Part shown: positions 20,601 to 28,145 of the stretch, piece by piece
Numbering within the stretch: the stretch's first letter is position 1
Layout: each line of letters starts with the position of its first letter
Origin: Streptomyces aureus
GTDB lineage: Bacteria; Actinomycetota; Actinomycetes; Streptomycetales; Streptomycetaceae
DNA: 44,287 bases
Direction: 5' to 3'
Assembly: GCF_001418135.1 (NCBI RefSeq)
Contig: NZ_LIPQ01000027.1
Span: 1 to 44,287, forward strand
The notes under the pieces: model-generated
What the model was told of the DNA's origin: nothing
The model's input: the letters and a program-made list of their open reading frames with translations, nothing else
Databases searched by the model: none
Translations under genes and position numbers: made by a program

Positions 20601-23600
20601 ACGACGTCCAGTCCTCGATCCCGAAGGACTGCGGGACCAGCCGTGACCAGGCCTGCGTCGACGTCTACGGCCGGTCCCTGTCCGTCGCGGACCCGTTCGG
20701 CAAGGTGACCACCACGTCGTTCACGCCGGCCGCCGGCGAGGCACCCACCGGCATGGTGGAGACGAACCCGCTCGGCCACGTGACCACCACCGTCTACGAC
20801 CCGCTGCGCAGCCAGCCGACCCAGGTCACCGACGCCAACAACAGGGTGACGACGACCGCGTACGACCCGCTGGGCCGCGTCTCCAAGGTGTGGCAGCCGA
20901 CCCGCTCGGCGGTCACGTACCCCGACTCGCCGAACTACGTCTTCGACTACCTGGTCCGCAAGGACGGGCCCATCGTCACCACGACGAAGGTCCTCGGCCA
21001 CGACTCGACCTACCGCACGGCGTACGCCTTCCAGGACGGCCTGCTGCGCGAACGGCAGTCGCAGGAGCCGTCGCCGGACGGCGCCGGCCGGCTCGTGACC
21101 GAGAAGTTCTACGACACCCGCGGACAGGTCTGGCGCGACTCCGGCCGGTTCTTCGCGACCGGCGCGGCCGAGCCCGCCCTCGTCACCGGCCAGGACCTGA
21201 ACTACCCGGCGTCCACGGACACCGAGTACGACGGCGCGGGCCGCGTCACCGCCGTGATCTCGAAGCGCTTCGGTGACGAGACCAAGCGCACGACCACGGT
21301 CCACAACGGCGACAGCACCACGGTGATCCCCCCGCAGGGCGGCATCGCCACCACCAAGGTCGTCGACGGCATCGGACGTCCCACCGCCCTCGTCTCGTAC
21401 ACCACGGCGGACCGCACCGCGTCGGAGACCACCCGGTACACCTACGACAAGCAGGGCCGGCTGAGCGCGGTGGCCGACCCCTCCGGTGCCTCGTGGACGT
21501 ACAAGTACGACGTCCGCGGCCGCGAGACCGAGATCAACGACCCCGACAAGGGCACCTCCAAGTTCACCTACGACGCCGCGAACCGGGTCACCGACGTGAC
21601 CGAGGTCGGCCGCGGGATCACCCTGCACACCGACTTCGACGCGCTGGGTCGCAAGACCGCCCTCAAGAAGGGCACGACCACGCTCGCGGAGTGGACCTAC
21701 GACACGGCCACCAACGGCAAGGGGCAGCCCGCCAAGTCGGTCCGCTGGGTGAACGGCCAGGCGTACGAGTCCGCCACCACCGCGTACAACGCCTTCTACC
21801 AGCCGGTCCTCCAGCAGGTGACCATCCCGTCCGTCACCGGCCAGACGGCACTGGCGGGCACGTACAAGTGGACCAACTCGTACAACGCCAACACCGGCCA
21901 GGTGATGTGGGTGATGCAGCCGGCCGCCGGCGGGCTGCCGGCGGAGAAGCTGGCCAACAGCTACACGGCGGGCGCCGGACTGCTGAACACCGTCGGCGCC
22001 GGCAGCGACGCGCTCATCTCCGCGAACACCTACGACCACTACGGCCGGAACGTCAAGCAGGAGTACGGGGCCTTCGCCCAGCACCTGTGGGTGTCCCGGC
22101 AGTACGACGAGCACACCGGACAGCTCACCCGCTCCTACCTGGACCGGGAGGTGGCGCCCCAGCGCATCGAGGACGTGAAGTACTCGTACGACCCGTCCGG
22201 CAACATCACCTCCATCGCCTCGGCCTTCGGCCAGGACGCCGGACGCACCACCGACACCCAGTGCTTCCGGATGGACGCCCTGCGCCGTGTCACCGAGGCG
22301 TGGACCAACACCGGTGAGGCCTGCGCCGCGGCGCCCTCGACCGCGGTCGTCGGAGGCCAGGACGCCTACTGGACGTCGTACACCTACGACGCCGTCGGCA
22401 ACCGCAAGACCGAGACCGACCACAGGACGGCCTCCGGCCCGACCGCTGACACCCTCCGCACCTACGCGGCCCCGCCAGCCGGCAAGCACAACCTGCCCAA
22501 GGTCACCCAGACCGGCACCGACCCGCACGAGGAGCTGTTCACCTACGACGCGTCGGGCAACACCGAGACCCGCAAGATCGGAGCGGCCGCGCAGCAGACC
22601 CTGGTCTGGAACGACGAGGGCCGGCTCGCGTCGGTCGTCCAGGGCACCAAGACCAGCGGCTACGTCTACGACACCGAGGGCAACCGGCTGCTGCGCACGG
22701 ACTCGACCGGCACCACCCTCTACCTGCCCGGCGGCAACGAGCTCAAGCTCGACAAGACGACCGGCACCGTCACCGGAACCCGCTACTACACCGTGGGCGG
22801 CCAGGCCGTCGCCATGCGCACCGGCGGCAAGCTGACGTTCCTCTTCAACGACCACCACGGCACCGGCTCCACCCAGGTGTCGGCCGACGCCGCGCAGACG
22901 GTGGTCCGGCGCAAGACGGGCCTCTTCGGCGAGACGCGCGGCGTCCAGCCGGCGACCTGGCGCGGTGACAAGGGATTCGTCGGCGGCACCAAGGACGCCG
23001 ACACGGGCCTGACCCACCTGGGTGCCCGCGAGTACGACCCGGCCATCGGCCGCTTCGTCTCGGTCGACCCGATCATGGACGTGGCGGACCCGCAGCAGAC
23101 GCACGGGTACACGTACTCCAACAACAACCCGGTGTCGCTGTCGGACCCGAGCGGCCTGAAGCCGGACGACTGTCTGTTCGTCGACTGCAAGCTCACGAGC
23201 GGCGGCTGGGAGGTCAGCGACAAGCCCAAGGGCCACGGCAATTCGCCCGCACCGAAGACGACCACGTACCAGAACCAGGACTCGGACAACCGGGTCGCCA
23301 CGACGAACAAGCAGCGGGCCAAGGAGCAGCGCGAGAAGCGGCTCCACCAGATCATGGAGGAGCACAAGTTCTACATCGGCAAGTACATCGAGGAAATCGA
23401 TGACGCCAACAAGCTGGCCTGCCGAATGACGCCAGGCCCCGAGAGGGCGGGCTGCAACTTCAACCGGTACGCGAACCTCTACGGCGCCAGTCTCTTCGGC
23501 CTGGAGTACGGGGGCCTCGAAGGCATGGTCAAGGAGACGCTCGAACGCATCGACGAGTCGGCGCTGTCGGGGAACAAGCCTGGCGAGTTCGGCTTCGAGG

Positions 23601-23968
23601 AAGAGGAGTTCGAGATCGCGTTCATGCTGGCCAAGGAAGGACGCACAGTTGTCGCACGCAGCTCGGACACCGGTGCTCCTGGTTCCCTCGAAGGCAAGAA
23701 GAGCTTCGATGCCTGGGTGGACGGCGTCCGCACCGAGTTCAAGGAACAGGACAGCAACAAGCCGAAGACGATCGCTCGTGAGATCCGCAGTGCGGACGAA
23801 CAGGGAGCCGACGCCGTGATCATCCATCTGCCGGAAGGGAACGAGAGGCTCGCCCGCGCGGCCATCGCGAGTGCCAAGAAGACGGCCTTCACCTCGAACA
23901 CCCCTTTGCGGCTGAACAGCATCCGGTTCGTCGGCGACGGGTGGGGCTTCACCGAGCACCTCCCGTAG
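17663..23968 (+). CDS. Secreted RHS/YD-repeat polymorphic toxin with C-terminal nuclease tip
   Basis: This 2101-residue protein has a signal peptide (KRRGSRG, then a hydrophobic stretch ending AVAA near residue 30), a Cys-containing SpvB-like N-terminal region (about 230-600), many YD repeats (about 1000-1780, for example YDPLGRVSKV, YDVRGRETEI) and the RHS core AREYDPAIGRFVSVDP closing with NPVSLSDPSGL at 1828-1832. The last 270 residues are the variable tip. Its end (about 1975-2075) shows Glu1984 in EFEIAFMLAKEG, then Asp2016 and the E2025-F-K2027 triad in FDAWVDGVRTEFKEQ, then IRSADEQGADAVIIHLPEG: a PD-(D/E)xK nuclease pattern like CdiA-CT tRNases. The start is GTG 17663 or, with better spacing from AGGGG, TTG 17666. 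Codon use in the tip is less G/C-rich, suggesting exchange. A DUF4253 gene follows 30 bp later as probable immunity gene. Confidence 0.88.
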   Translation: MLKRRGSRGLAVALAAAVLGGVLPTVAVAAEGGPSLPEVRQPKAVPVTEMRSGGEKRPDAAAGNLRPKATWPTAGTGSVPLARGGRAGSLPVRVESAAPRPRTKAGEAAAAARPATATGDVRVTLGDRRAAHEAGIEGIVLSVVRTGAKGAAADPTRIEVAYDSFRGAYGGDWAGRLRLVELPACALTTPEKPACGTRKPLKTENDPTTGTLSAVVSLAGAPMVLAATATDGGPTGTFKATSLQSSGNWSAGGATGAFTWTYPIEVPGVPGGAAPNISLGYNSQAVDGRTGATNSQASWIGDGWDWEPGFIERKYTSCDDDKTGGTNTTKVGDLCWFNDNATLSLNGRTTELVFEAGKGWHPQGDAGEDVEKLTGAANGDGGTDGVDGKGEHWKVTGTDGTQYFFGRNRLPGWSDGGTITPEDDDPVTNSTWTVPVFGNHAGEPCYDAAFADASCKQAWRWQLDYVVDPRGNAMAYYWKTEANNYGRNVSETTGKATVTPYIRGGWLDRIDYGLRDDAVYDGKPMGQVQFAVDERCITGCGTFDETNAKNWPDVPYDLYCKDGATECKSQYSPSFWSRKRLTGITTKLRTGGALKEVDTWTLDQNFPPSGDGISTPMWLKSIQRTGKAGGTLGLPAVTFLGEQKANRVDRTGDGLAPYVRLRMSQINTETGGTIGVYYSPEDCTPATLPQPDATNTTRCYPVKWAWEGDVAQLDWFNSYVVTRVVEGDNLVESPDQVTSYSYLGGAAYAKNEDEFTKAEDRVHSIVRGYERVQTRTGAADDPRTLTETRYFRGRDGQAVVDSFNDSVTDRPEFAGMVRQSLTYNGDDTSKLVTSTSYIPWRSAAVATRVRPGLPALVSYKTNVQKDITRTTVTGGVRTTERTRGFDAYGMLTTESYTGDIDVPGDEQCTTTSYARNTAAHILDPVSRVESVSVPCGGTVSRPGDVIDDVRNYYDHGTFGTVPGSGFLTRTEKINGKGDGYDVQSSIPKDCGTSRDQACVDVYGRSLSVADPFGKVTTTSFTPAAGEAPTGMVETNPLGHVTTTVYDPLRSQPTQVTDANNRVTTTAYDPLGRVSKVWQPTRSAVTYPDSPNYVFDYLVRKDGPIVTTTKVLGHDSTYRTAYAFQDGLLRERQSQEPSPDGAGRLVTEKFYDTRGQVWRDSGRFFATGAAEPALVTGQDLNYPASTDTEYDGAGRVTAVISKRFGDETKRTTTVHNGDSTTVIPPQGGIATTKVVDGIGRPTALVSYTTADRTASETTRYTYDKQGRLSAVADPSGASWTYKYDVRGRETEINDPDKGTSKFTYDAANRVTDVTEVGRGITLHTDFDALGRKTALKKGTTTLAEWTYDTATNGKGQPAKSVRWVNGQAYESATTAYNAFYQPVLQQVTIPSVTGQTALAGTYKWTNSYNANTGQVMWVMQPAAGGLPAEKLANSYTAGAGLLNTVGAGSDALISANTYDHYGRNVKQEYGAFAQHLWVSRQYDEHTGQLTRSYLDREVAPQRIEDVKYSYDPSGNITSIASAFGQDAGRTTDTQCFRMDALRRVTEAWTNTGEACAAAPSTAVVGGQDAYWTSYTYDAVGNRKTETDHRTASGPTADTLRTYAAPPAGKHNLPKVTQTGTDPHEELFTYDASGNTETRKIGAAAQQTLVWNDEGRLASVVQGTKTSGYVYDTEGNRLLRTDSTGTTLYLPGGNELKLDKTTGTVTGTRYYTVGGQAVAMRTGGKLTFLFNDHHGTGSTQVSADAAQTVVRRKTGLFGETRGVQPATWRGDKGFVGGTKDADTGLTHLGAREYDPAIGRFVSVDPIMDVADPQQTHGYTYSNNNPVSLSDPSGLKPDDCLFVDCKLTSGGWEVSDKPKGHGNSPAPKTTTYQNQDSDNRVATTNKQRAKEQREKRLHQIMEEHKFYIGKYIEEIDDANKLACRMTPGPERAGCNFNRYANLYGASLFGLEYGGLEGMVKETLERIDESALSGNKPGEFGFEEEEFEIAFMLAKEGRTVVARSSDTGAPGSLEGKKSFDAWVDGVRTEFKEQDSNKPKTIAREIRSADEQGADAVIIHLPEGNERLARAAIASAKKTAFTSNTPLRLNSIRFVGDGWGFTEHLP

Positions 23969-23998
23969 CATCGTAGGAAAGGACGACGGAAGCGGGAT

Positions 23999-24775
23999 AT
24001 GGACAGGGACCAGGTAGCGGAGACCCTGCGGACGGTGGGATCCGCCGTCGCGTACACGGACGTCGAGGAGGCGGTCGCGCCCTCAGGCGCCCGTGTGCTG
24101 GGGCGTCCGGTGCCCGAAGAGGAGGCCGCGGGCATGTGGCGGCGGCTGCTGGCCCTGCGCGGCAGCACGGGGTTCCACCCCGTGCTGTCCACCCGGCCTC
24201 CCTCGGCCCTGGTGGACGCACCCTCCTCGGAGCCGTACGTCTTCGACGAGCGGGCTTTCACGGCACCCCGTGAGGTTCTTGCCGAGATCACGGAAGCGGC
24301 GCTGACGGACTGCCTCCGCTTCGCCGACGAGGAGGAAGCGGAGGAGTGGCGAGCCGAGTTCGATCCGGAGCGGCTGGCCAGGGCCATCGCACCGGAGCCC
24401 CGGCTGCCCGACCGACGGCGTAACTACAGGCCGTCCTGGTTGTGTCTGGTCGAATCCACGACCGGGTACGCCGTGCCGGGCCTCCTGCCGGGACGTCCTA
24501 ACGGACGCAACTGGCGTCATGGGCCGAACGGGCGGGAGATGCTTCCGTCGGACCACGTGGCGTTCCTGCACGCCTGGCACGACCGGTTCGGGGCCGAGTT
24601 GTGCTACCTCGCCGACTCGGTGCTGATGCTCGATGTCGCCCGGCCTCCGCAGGAGCCGGTCGCTGTGGCCGAGGCCGCCATCGAGCAGTACGCCTACAGT
24701 CCCGACGGACGTGACGCGATCTCCTACGCGAACCGCCAGACCCGTACAGGGCACTGGCAGTTCTGGTGGGACTGA
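23999..24775 (+). CDS. DUF4253 protein, probable immunity protein for the RHS toxin
   Basis: This 258-residue protein has no signal peptide or membrane segment. Its C-terminal half matches the DUF4253 pattern: a WLCLVESTTGYAVPGLLPG strand region, FLHAWHDRFGAELCYL, LDVARPP, a QYAYSPD motif and the terminal HWQFWWD. The N-terminal half (RVLGRPVPEEEAAGMWRRLL) aligns with the front of the same family. It starts 30 bp after the RHS toxin stop, same strand, with GGAAG ahead of the ATG, the usual place of an immunity gene in polymorphic toxin loci. A cytoplasmic protein that masks the nuclease tip is the expected role; DUF4253 has no established biochemical function that I know of, so immunity is an inference from position. 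Confidence 0.78.
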   Translation: MDRDQVAETLRTVGSAVAYTDVEEAVAPSGARVLGRPVPEEEAAGMWRRLLALRGSTGFHPVLSTRPPSALVDAPSSEPYVFDERAFTAPREVLAEITEAALTDCLRFADEEEAEEWRAEFDPERLARAIAPEPRLPDRRRNYRPSWLCLVESTTGYAVPGLLPGRPNGRNWRHGPNGREMLPSDHVAFLHAWHDRFGAELCYLADSVLMLDVARPPQEPVAVAEAAIEQYAYSPDGRDAISYANRQTRTGHWQFWWD

Positions 24776-24808
24776 GCGGTCCAGGTATGCGGTCATGAAC
24801 GCACGGGC

Positions 24809-24834
24809 GCCCGGAGGGAGAATTCCCTCCGGGC
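24809..24834. terminator. Bidirectional terminator between immunity and protease genes
   Basis: A perfect 11-bp stem, GCCCGGAGGGA with TCCCTCCGGGC, and a 4-base loop, placed between two convergent genes (33 bp after the DUF4253 stop and 36 bp after the protease stop). Confidence 0.85.
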
Positions 24835-24870
24835 GTCCGGCACTTGTGATGCGGGGTGGTGCTACTGGCC

Positions 24871-26901
24871 CTACGGGAAGGTCAGCTTGAAGTTGTTGAT
24901 GTAGCCGGTGTCGATCGAGGCCTTGTCCTGGACGCGGAGCTTCCAGGCACCGTTGGCGACCTCCGAGGAGGCGTTCACGGTGAAGGTCTGGACGATGTTG
25001 TCGGCGCTGCCGCCGGAGCGGTTGCTCAGGCTGTAGGCCGAGCCGTCCGGGGCGACCAGGTCGACGACGAGGTCACCGCGGTAGGTGTGGACGATGTCCA
25101 CGTCCACCTTGAGGGTCGAGGGCGCGTTGCCGGCGATGCCGGTGACGTTGACCGTCGAGGTCACCGCGGCGCCGTTGTCCGGGATGGAGACGTCCGCGGC
25201 GTTCTCGAAGACCTTGCCGGGCTGCGGCTCGCCGCCACCCGGGCGGGTGCCGACGTTGACGCCGGCCCAGGCGTGCTGGACCGCGAGGACCTCGGGGCTG
25301 TTGGCGCCGTACAGCTCGGTGGCCACCGCGACGGTGCCCGTGCGGGCGCCGGCGTAGTTGGTGGACGAGTTGAACTTGGTGGTGAGCGCCTTGAACCAGA
25401 TCAGCGAGGCCTTGTCACGGCCGATGCCGGTGACGGGCAGGCCGTCGGAGGTCGGCGAGTCGTAGTTCACGCCGTTGACGGTCTTGGCGCCGCTGCCCTC
25501 GGAGAGCAGGTAGTACCAGTGGTTCGCCGGGCCCGAGGAGTAGTGGACGTCGATCGAGCCGATGCCCGAGTACCACGCGTCCTTGGACGAGCCGTCCTTG
25601 CTCGGCTTGTCCATGTAGCGCAGCGGGGTGCCGTTGCCGCGGATGTCGATCTTCTCGCCGACGAGGTAGTCGCCCTTGTCCTGGGCGTTGTTGGCGTAGA
25701 ACTCGACGGCCGCCGCGAAGATGTCCGAGGTGGCCTCGTTGAGGCCGCCGGACTCACCGCTGTAGACCAGGCCCGCGGTGACGGACGTGAGGCCGTGCGT
25801 CATCTCGTGCGCGGCCACGTCGATGGACGTGAGCGGCTTGGTGTTGTTCGCGCCGTCGCCGTACGTCATGCAGAAGCAGGAGTCCTGCCAGAAGGCGTTG
25901 ACGTAGGCGTTGCCGTAGTGGACCCGGGAGTACGCGCCGGCGCCGTCGCCGCGGATGCCGGACCGGCCGTGCACGTTCTTGTAGTAGTCCCAGGTGAGGG
26001 CGGCGCCGTAGTGCGCGTCGGCGCCCGCGGTCTCCGCGTTCTGCGGGGTGCCGTCGCCCCAGATGTCGTCGGAGCCGGAGAAGAGCGTGCCGGTGCCGGA
26101 CGTACCCCGGTTGAGGTTGTACGTCTTGTGGTTGCCGCGGCCCGTGTCGGTGAGCGTGTACGAGGGCGCGGTGCCGAGGGTCACCTGGCCGCTGTACTGG
26201 GTGTTGCCCGTGCCGGTGTGCACGGCCTGCCACTCGTACAGCTTCGCGCCGCTCTTGGCGTCCGTCACGACGTGCAGCTCGTTCGGGGTGCCGTCGTGCT
26301 GGAGGCCGCCGACGACGGTCTCGTACGCGAGGACGGGCGAACCCTGCGCCATCCAGACGACCTTGCGCGGGGCGCGCTCGGCGGCGGTCTTCTTCGAGCC
26401 GTCCGCCTGGGCGAGGCCGAGGGCCTGCTTCTCGGCGGCGGCCGGGGCGACGGCGGCCGAGAGGTCGACGTTCTTGAGCTCCGCCCGGGAGGACTTGGTG
26501 ACACCGGTGGTCGCGCCGGCCTTGGTCTCGGCGACGATCAGGTCGCCGCCCAGGACGGGCAGGCCGGCGTAGGTGCGCTCGTAACGCGTGTGGGTCGTGC
26601 CGTCGCGGTCCTGCACGACGTCACGGACGACCAGCTTCTCCTGGGCGCCGAGGCCGAGCTCCTTGGCCGTTGCGGCCTTGTCGGCGTCGGCCGCCTTGAT
26701 GAGCGCGGTGCGCTCGGCGGGGGTGAGGTCGGCCGGGAGCTTGCCGGGGTTCGCCGAGGTGCCCTGCTGGGCCTTCGGGGCGATGCTCCAGGGGGCGTCC
26801 GCCGCGGTGGCGGCACCCGTCTGGACGCTCACGGCGAGCATGGCGGCGGCAGCGATCAGAGCGCCGGTCGCGGTGGCGCGACGGCTGGGCGTGGATCTCA
26901 C
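24871..26901 (-). CDS. Secreted M4 (thermolysin-like) metalloprotease with C-terminal P-domain
   Basis: This 676-residue zinc endopeptidase is exported and self-processed. From the GTG at 26901 (AAGGAG 7 bases upstream) it has a Sec signal (RSTPSRRATATG, then a hydrophobic core to about residue 35), an FTP/PepSY propeptide (about 50-210), the M4 catalytic domain and a P-domain (about 565-676, ending YINNFKLTFP). Zinc ligands are His365 and His369 in HEMTH with catalytic Glu366, and Glu389 in GGLNEATSD, 24 residues on as in thermolysin; the proton-donor His is in VHYSSGPANHW. The longer upstream frame is discarded because it would bury the signal peptide. Likely roles are extracellular protein degradation and activation of other exoenzymes. 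A candidate operator lies about 125 bp upstream. Confidence 0.95.
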   Translation of the reverse strand: MRSTPSRRATATGALIAAAAMLAVSVQTGAATAADAPWSIAPKAQQGTSANPGKLPADLTPAERTALIKAADADKAATAKELGLGAQEKLVVRDVVQDRDGTTHTRYERTYAGLPVLGGDLIVAETKAGATTGVTKSSRAELKNVDLSAAVAPAAAEKQALGLAQADGSKKTAAERAPRKVVWMAQGSPVLAYETVVGGLQHDGTPNELHVVTDAKSGAKLYEWQAVHTGTGNTQYSGQVTLGTAPSYTLTDTGRGNHKTYNLNRGTSGTGTLFSGSDDIWGDGTPQNAETAGADAHYGAALTWDYYKNVHGRSGIRGDGAGAYSRVHYGNAYVNAFWQDSCFCMTYGDGANNTKPLTSIDVAAHEMTHGLTSVTAGLVYSGESGGLNEATSDIFAAAVEFYANNAQDKGDYLVGEKIDIRGNGTPLRYMDKPSKDGSSKDAWYSGIGSIDVHYSSGPANHWYYLLSEGSGAKTVNGVNYDSPTSDGLPVTGIGRDKASLIWFKALTTKFNSSTNYAGARTGTVAVATELYGANSPEVLAVQHAWAGVNVGTRPGGGEPQPGKVFENAADVSIPDNGAAVTSTVNVTGIAGNAPSTLKVDVDIVHTYRGDLVVDLVAPDGSAYSLSNRSGGSADNIVQTFTVNASSEVANGAWKLRVQDKASIDTGYINNFKLTFP

Positions 26902-27025
26902 GCAGACTCCTTCTTGCGAGGGGGGTACCGGCGGACTGGGTCGGCCCGGCCGGGCGGAGCAAGCAGAGCTGTGGAGCACGTTCGGGTGAAGCGGCGAACT
27001 CTGGTGCGAAGAGCCGGGGAGAGAG

Positions 27026-27050
27026 TGACAGGAATGACGAGGACCTGTCA
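27026..27050. promoter_or_regulatory. Inverted repeat upstream of the M4 protease
   Basis: TGACAGG (27026-27032) and CCTGTCA (27044-27050) form a perfect 7-bp dyad with an 11-base spacer, 125-149 bp upstream of the protease start. Size and symmetry fit a dimeric regulator site. The binding protein is unknown. Confidence 0.4.
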
Positions 27051-27105
27051 GGAGTGCGTCGACAAGTTGGCCGGAAATCGTTCGCTGCTCGTAAGGCCGT
27101 GTTCG

Positions 27106-28020
27106 TTAACCGGACGTTTCATCGATCAAGGACGCGATGCCGTCCAATGTTCGCCCGAGCCCGAATTCGAAGAGCGTCCGCAGATCGAGACCGAACCCGT
27201 CGCCGCTCGTCACCGAAGCCAACTCCGGGTACGCGCCACCCGAATGGATCGCGTCGAAGCGTGGCTCGTTCTGTTCCATCCACTCGCCGTCAGAAATGCC
27301 CGAATCCTGTCGGGCCTGCTCCTCCAGATCGTTCGCCATCGACAGCCCCTGGACGTAGGCGAGGAGCATCAGATGGGTGTGGAGCTTCTGGGAGTGGGTG
27401 AGTGGCGTGCCCCTCATCGCCCGCAGCATCCACTCCGTGTACGCCATCGCGTTCGGCGTCGCCACGGGCCGCGTGTACGAGGCCAACGCGTGCGCCAGCC
27501 ACGGGTGCCGGGCGTACACGTCACGCAGCCAGCGCGCGCCCCGCTCCAGGCCCGTCCGCCAGTGGGCCGGCACCGGACCGAGCGGGACCTCGCCGCAGGC
27601 CGCGTCCGCCATCAGCCGGATCAGCTCCGGCTTGCCCGGGACATGACGGTACAGGGCCATCGTCGAGACGCCGAGCCTCGTCGCCACCCTGCGCATCGTG
27701 AGGGTGTGCAGCCCCTCCGTGTCGGCGAGTTCGAGGGCCGCGGCGACGATCTCCTCGCGGGCGAGGGGAGCCACCGCCCCGCCCTCGCCCCGGGTGCCCT
27801 TCGCCGCCGGCACGACCACCGTGCCCACCCCCGGCTCGGGCCGGGCCAGGCCCTCCTGACGCAGGACCGCGAGCGCCCTCGTGGCCGTCGCCATGGCCAC
27901 GCCCCACTCGCGGGTGATCGCCCGCGTCGACGGAAACCTGTCCCCCGGCCCCAACTCGCCCACCTGCACACGGCGACGGAGCTCGGCGGCGATCGCGAGG
28001 TAGGGCGGTTGCGTCGTCAT
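27106..28020 (-). CDS. Regulator with fused GntR and TetR DNA-binding domains
   Basis: This 304-residue protein combines two HTH modules: an N-terminal GntR-type winged helix (about residues 5-70; LGPGDRFPSTRAITREWGVA, ALAVLRQEGLARPEPGVGT) and a TetR helix-turn-helix (about 86-130; REEIVAAALELADTEGLHTL, then LGVSTMALYRHVPGK), followed by a TetR_C ligand domain. The fusion occurs in actinobacteria, usually next to an efflux gene. It is divergent from a DHA2 exporter, with CTAGTGC/GCACTAG repeats between them, so it is likely a drug-responsive repressor of itself and the exporter. No ribosome site precedes the ATG; a promoter at 28030-28057 would give an almost leaderless mRNA. Confidence 0.88.
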   Translation of the reverse strand: MTTQPPYLAIAAELRRRVQVGELGPGDRFPSTRAITREWGVAMATATRALAVLRQEGLARPEPGVGTVVVPAAKGTRGEGGAVAPLAREEIVAAALELADTEGLHTLTMRRVATRLGVSTMALYRHVPGKPELIRLMADAACGEVPLGPVPAHWRTGLERGARWLRDVYARHPWLAHALASYTRPVATPNAMAYTEWMLRAMRGTPLTHSQKLHTHLMLLAYVQGLSMANDLEEQARQDSGISDGEWMEQNEPRFDAIHSGGAYPELASVTSGDGFGLDLRTLFEFGLGRTLDGIASLIDETSG

Positions 28021-28029
28021 GCGAGGAGC

Positions 28030-28101
28030 GTACTAGTGCGCCCAGAGAGCCGTACAAGCCCCTGAACTGCCCTTTGGTAAAAGAGAGTCCAGGTGCACTA
28101 G
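28030..28101. promoter_or_regulatory. Shared operator/promoter of the GntR-TetR gene and exporter
   Basis: Minus-strand TTGTAC (28052-28057) and TAGTAC (28030-28035), 16 bases apart, form a plausible promoter for the regulator with a start a few bases from its ATG. The 7-base element CTAGTGC (28033-28039) overlaps this -10 and recurs inverted as GCACTAG (28095-28101) on the exporter side. This fits a repressor acting on both genes. Confidence 0.5.
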
Positions 28102-28145
28102 GGCGGGAGTGGCGACGTACACACCCCGCTGCTTCCCTCCTCCCC

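Noticed and set aside
17618..23971. A 2117-residue open frame on the minus strand opposite the RHS gene
   Set aside because: It is the antisense shadow of a G/C-biased coding frame: Val/Arg/Gly/Asp-rich, no domain, no ribosome site, while the plus strand has clear YD repeats and RHS core.
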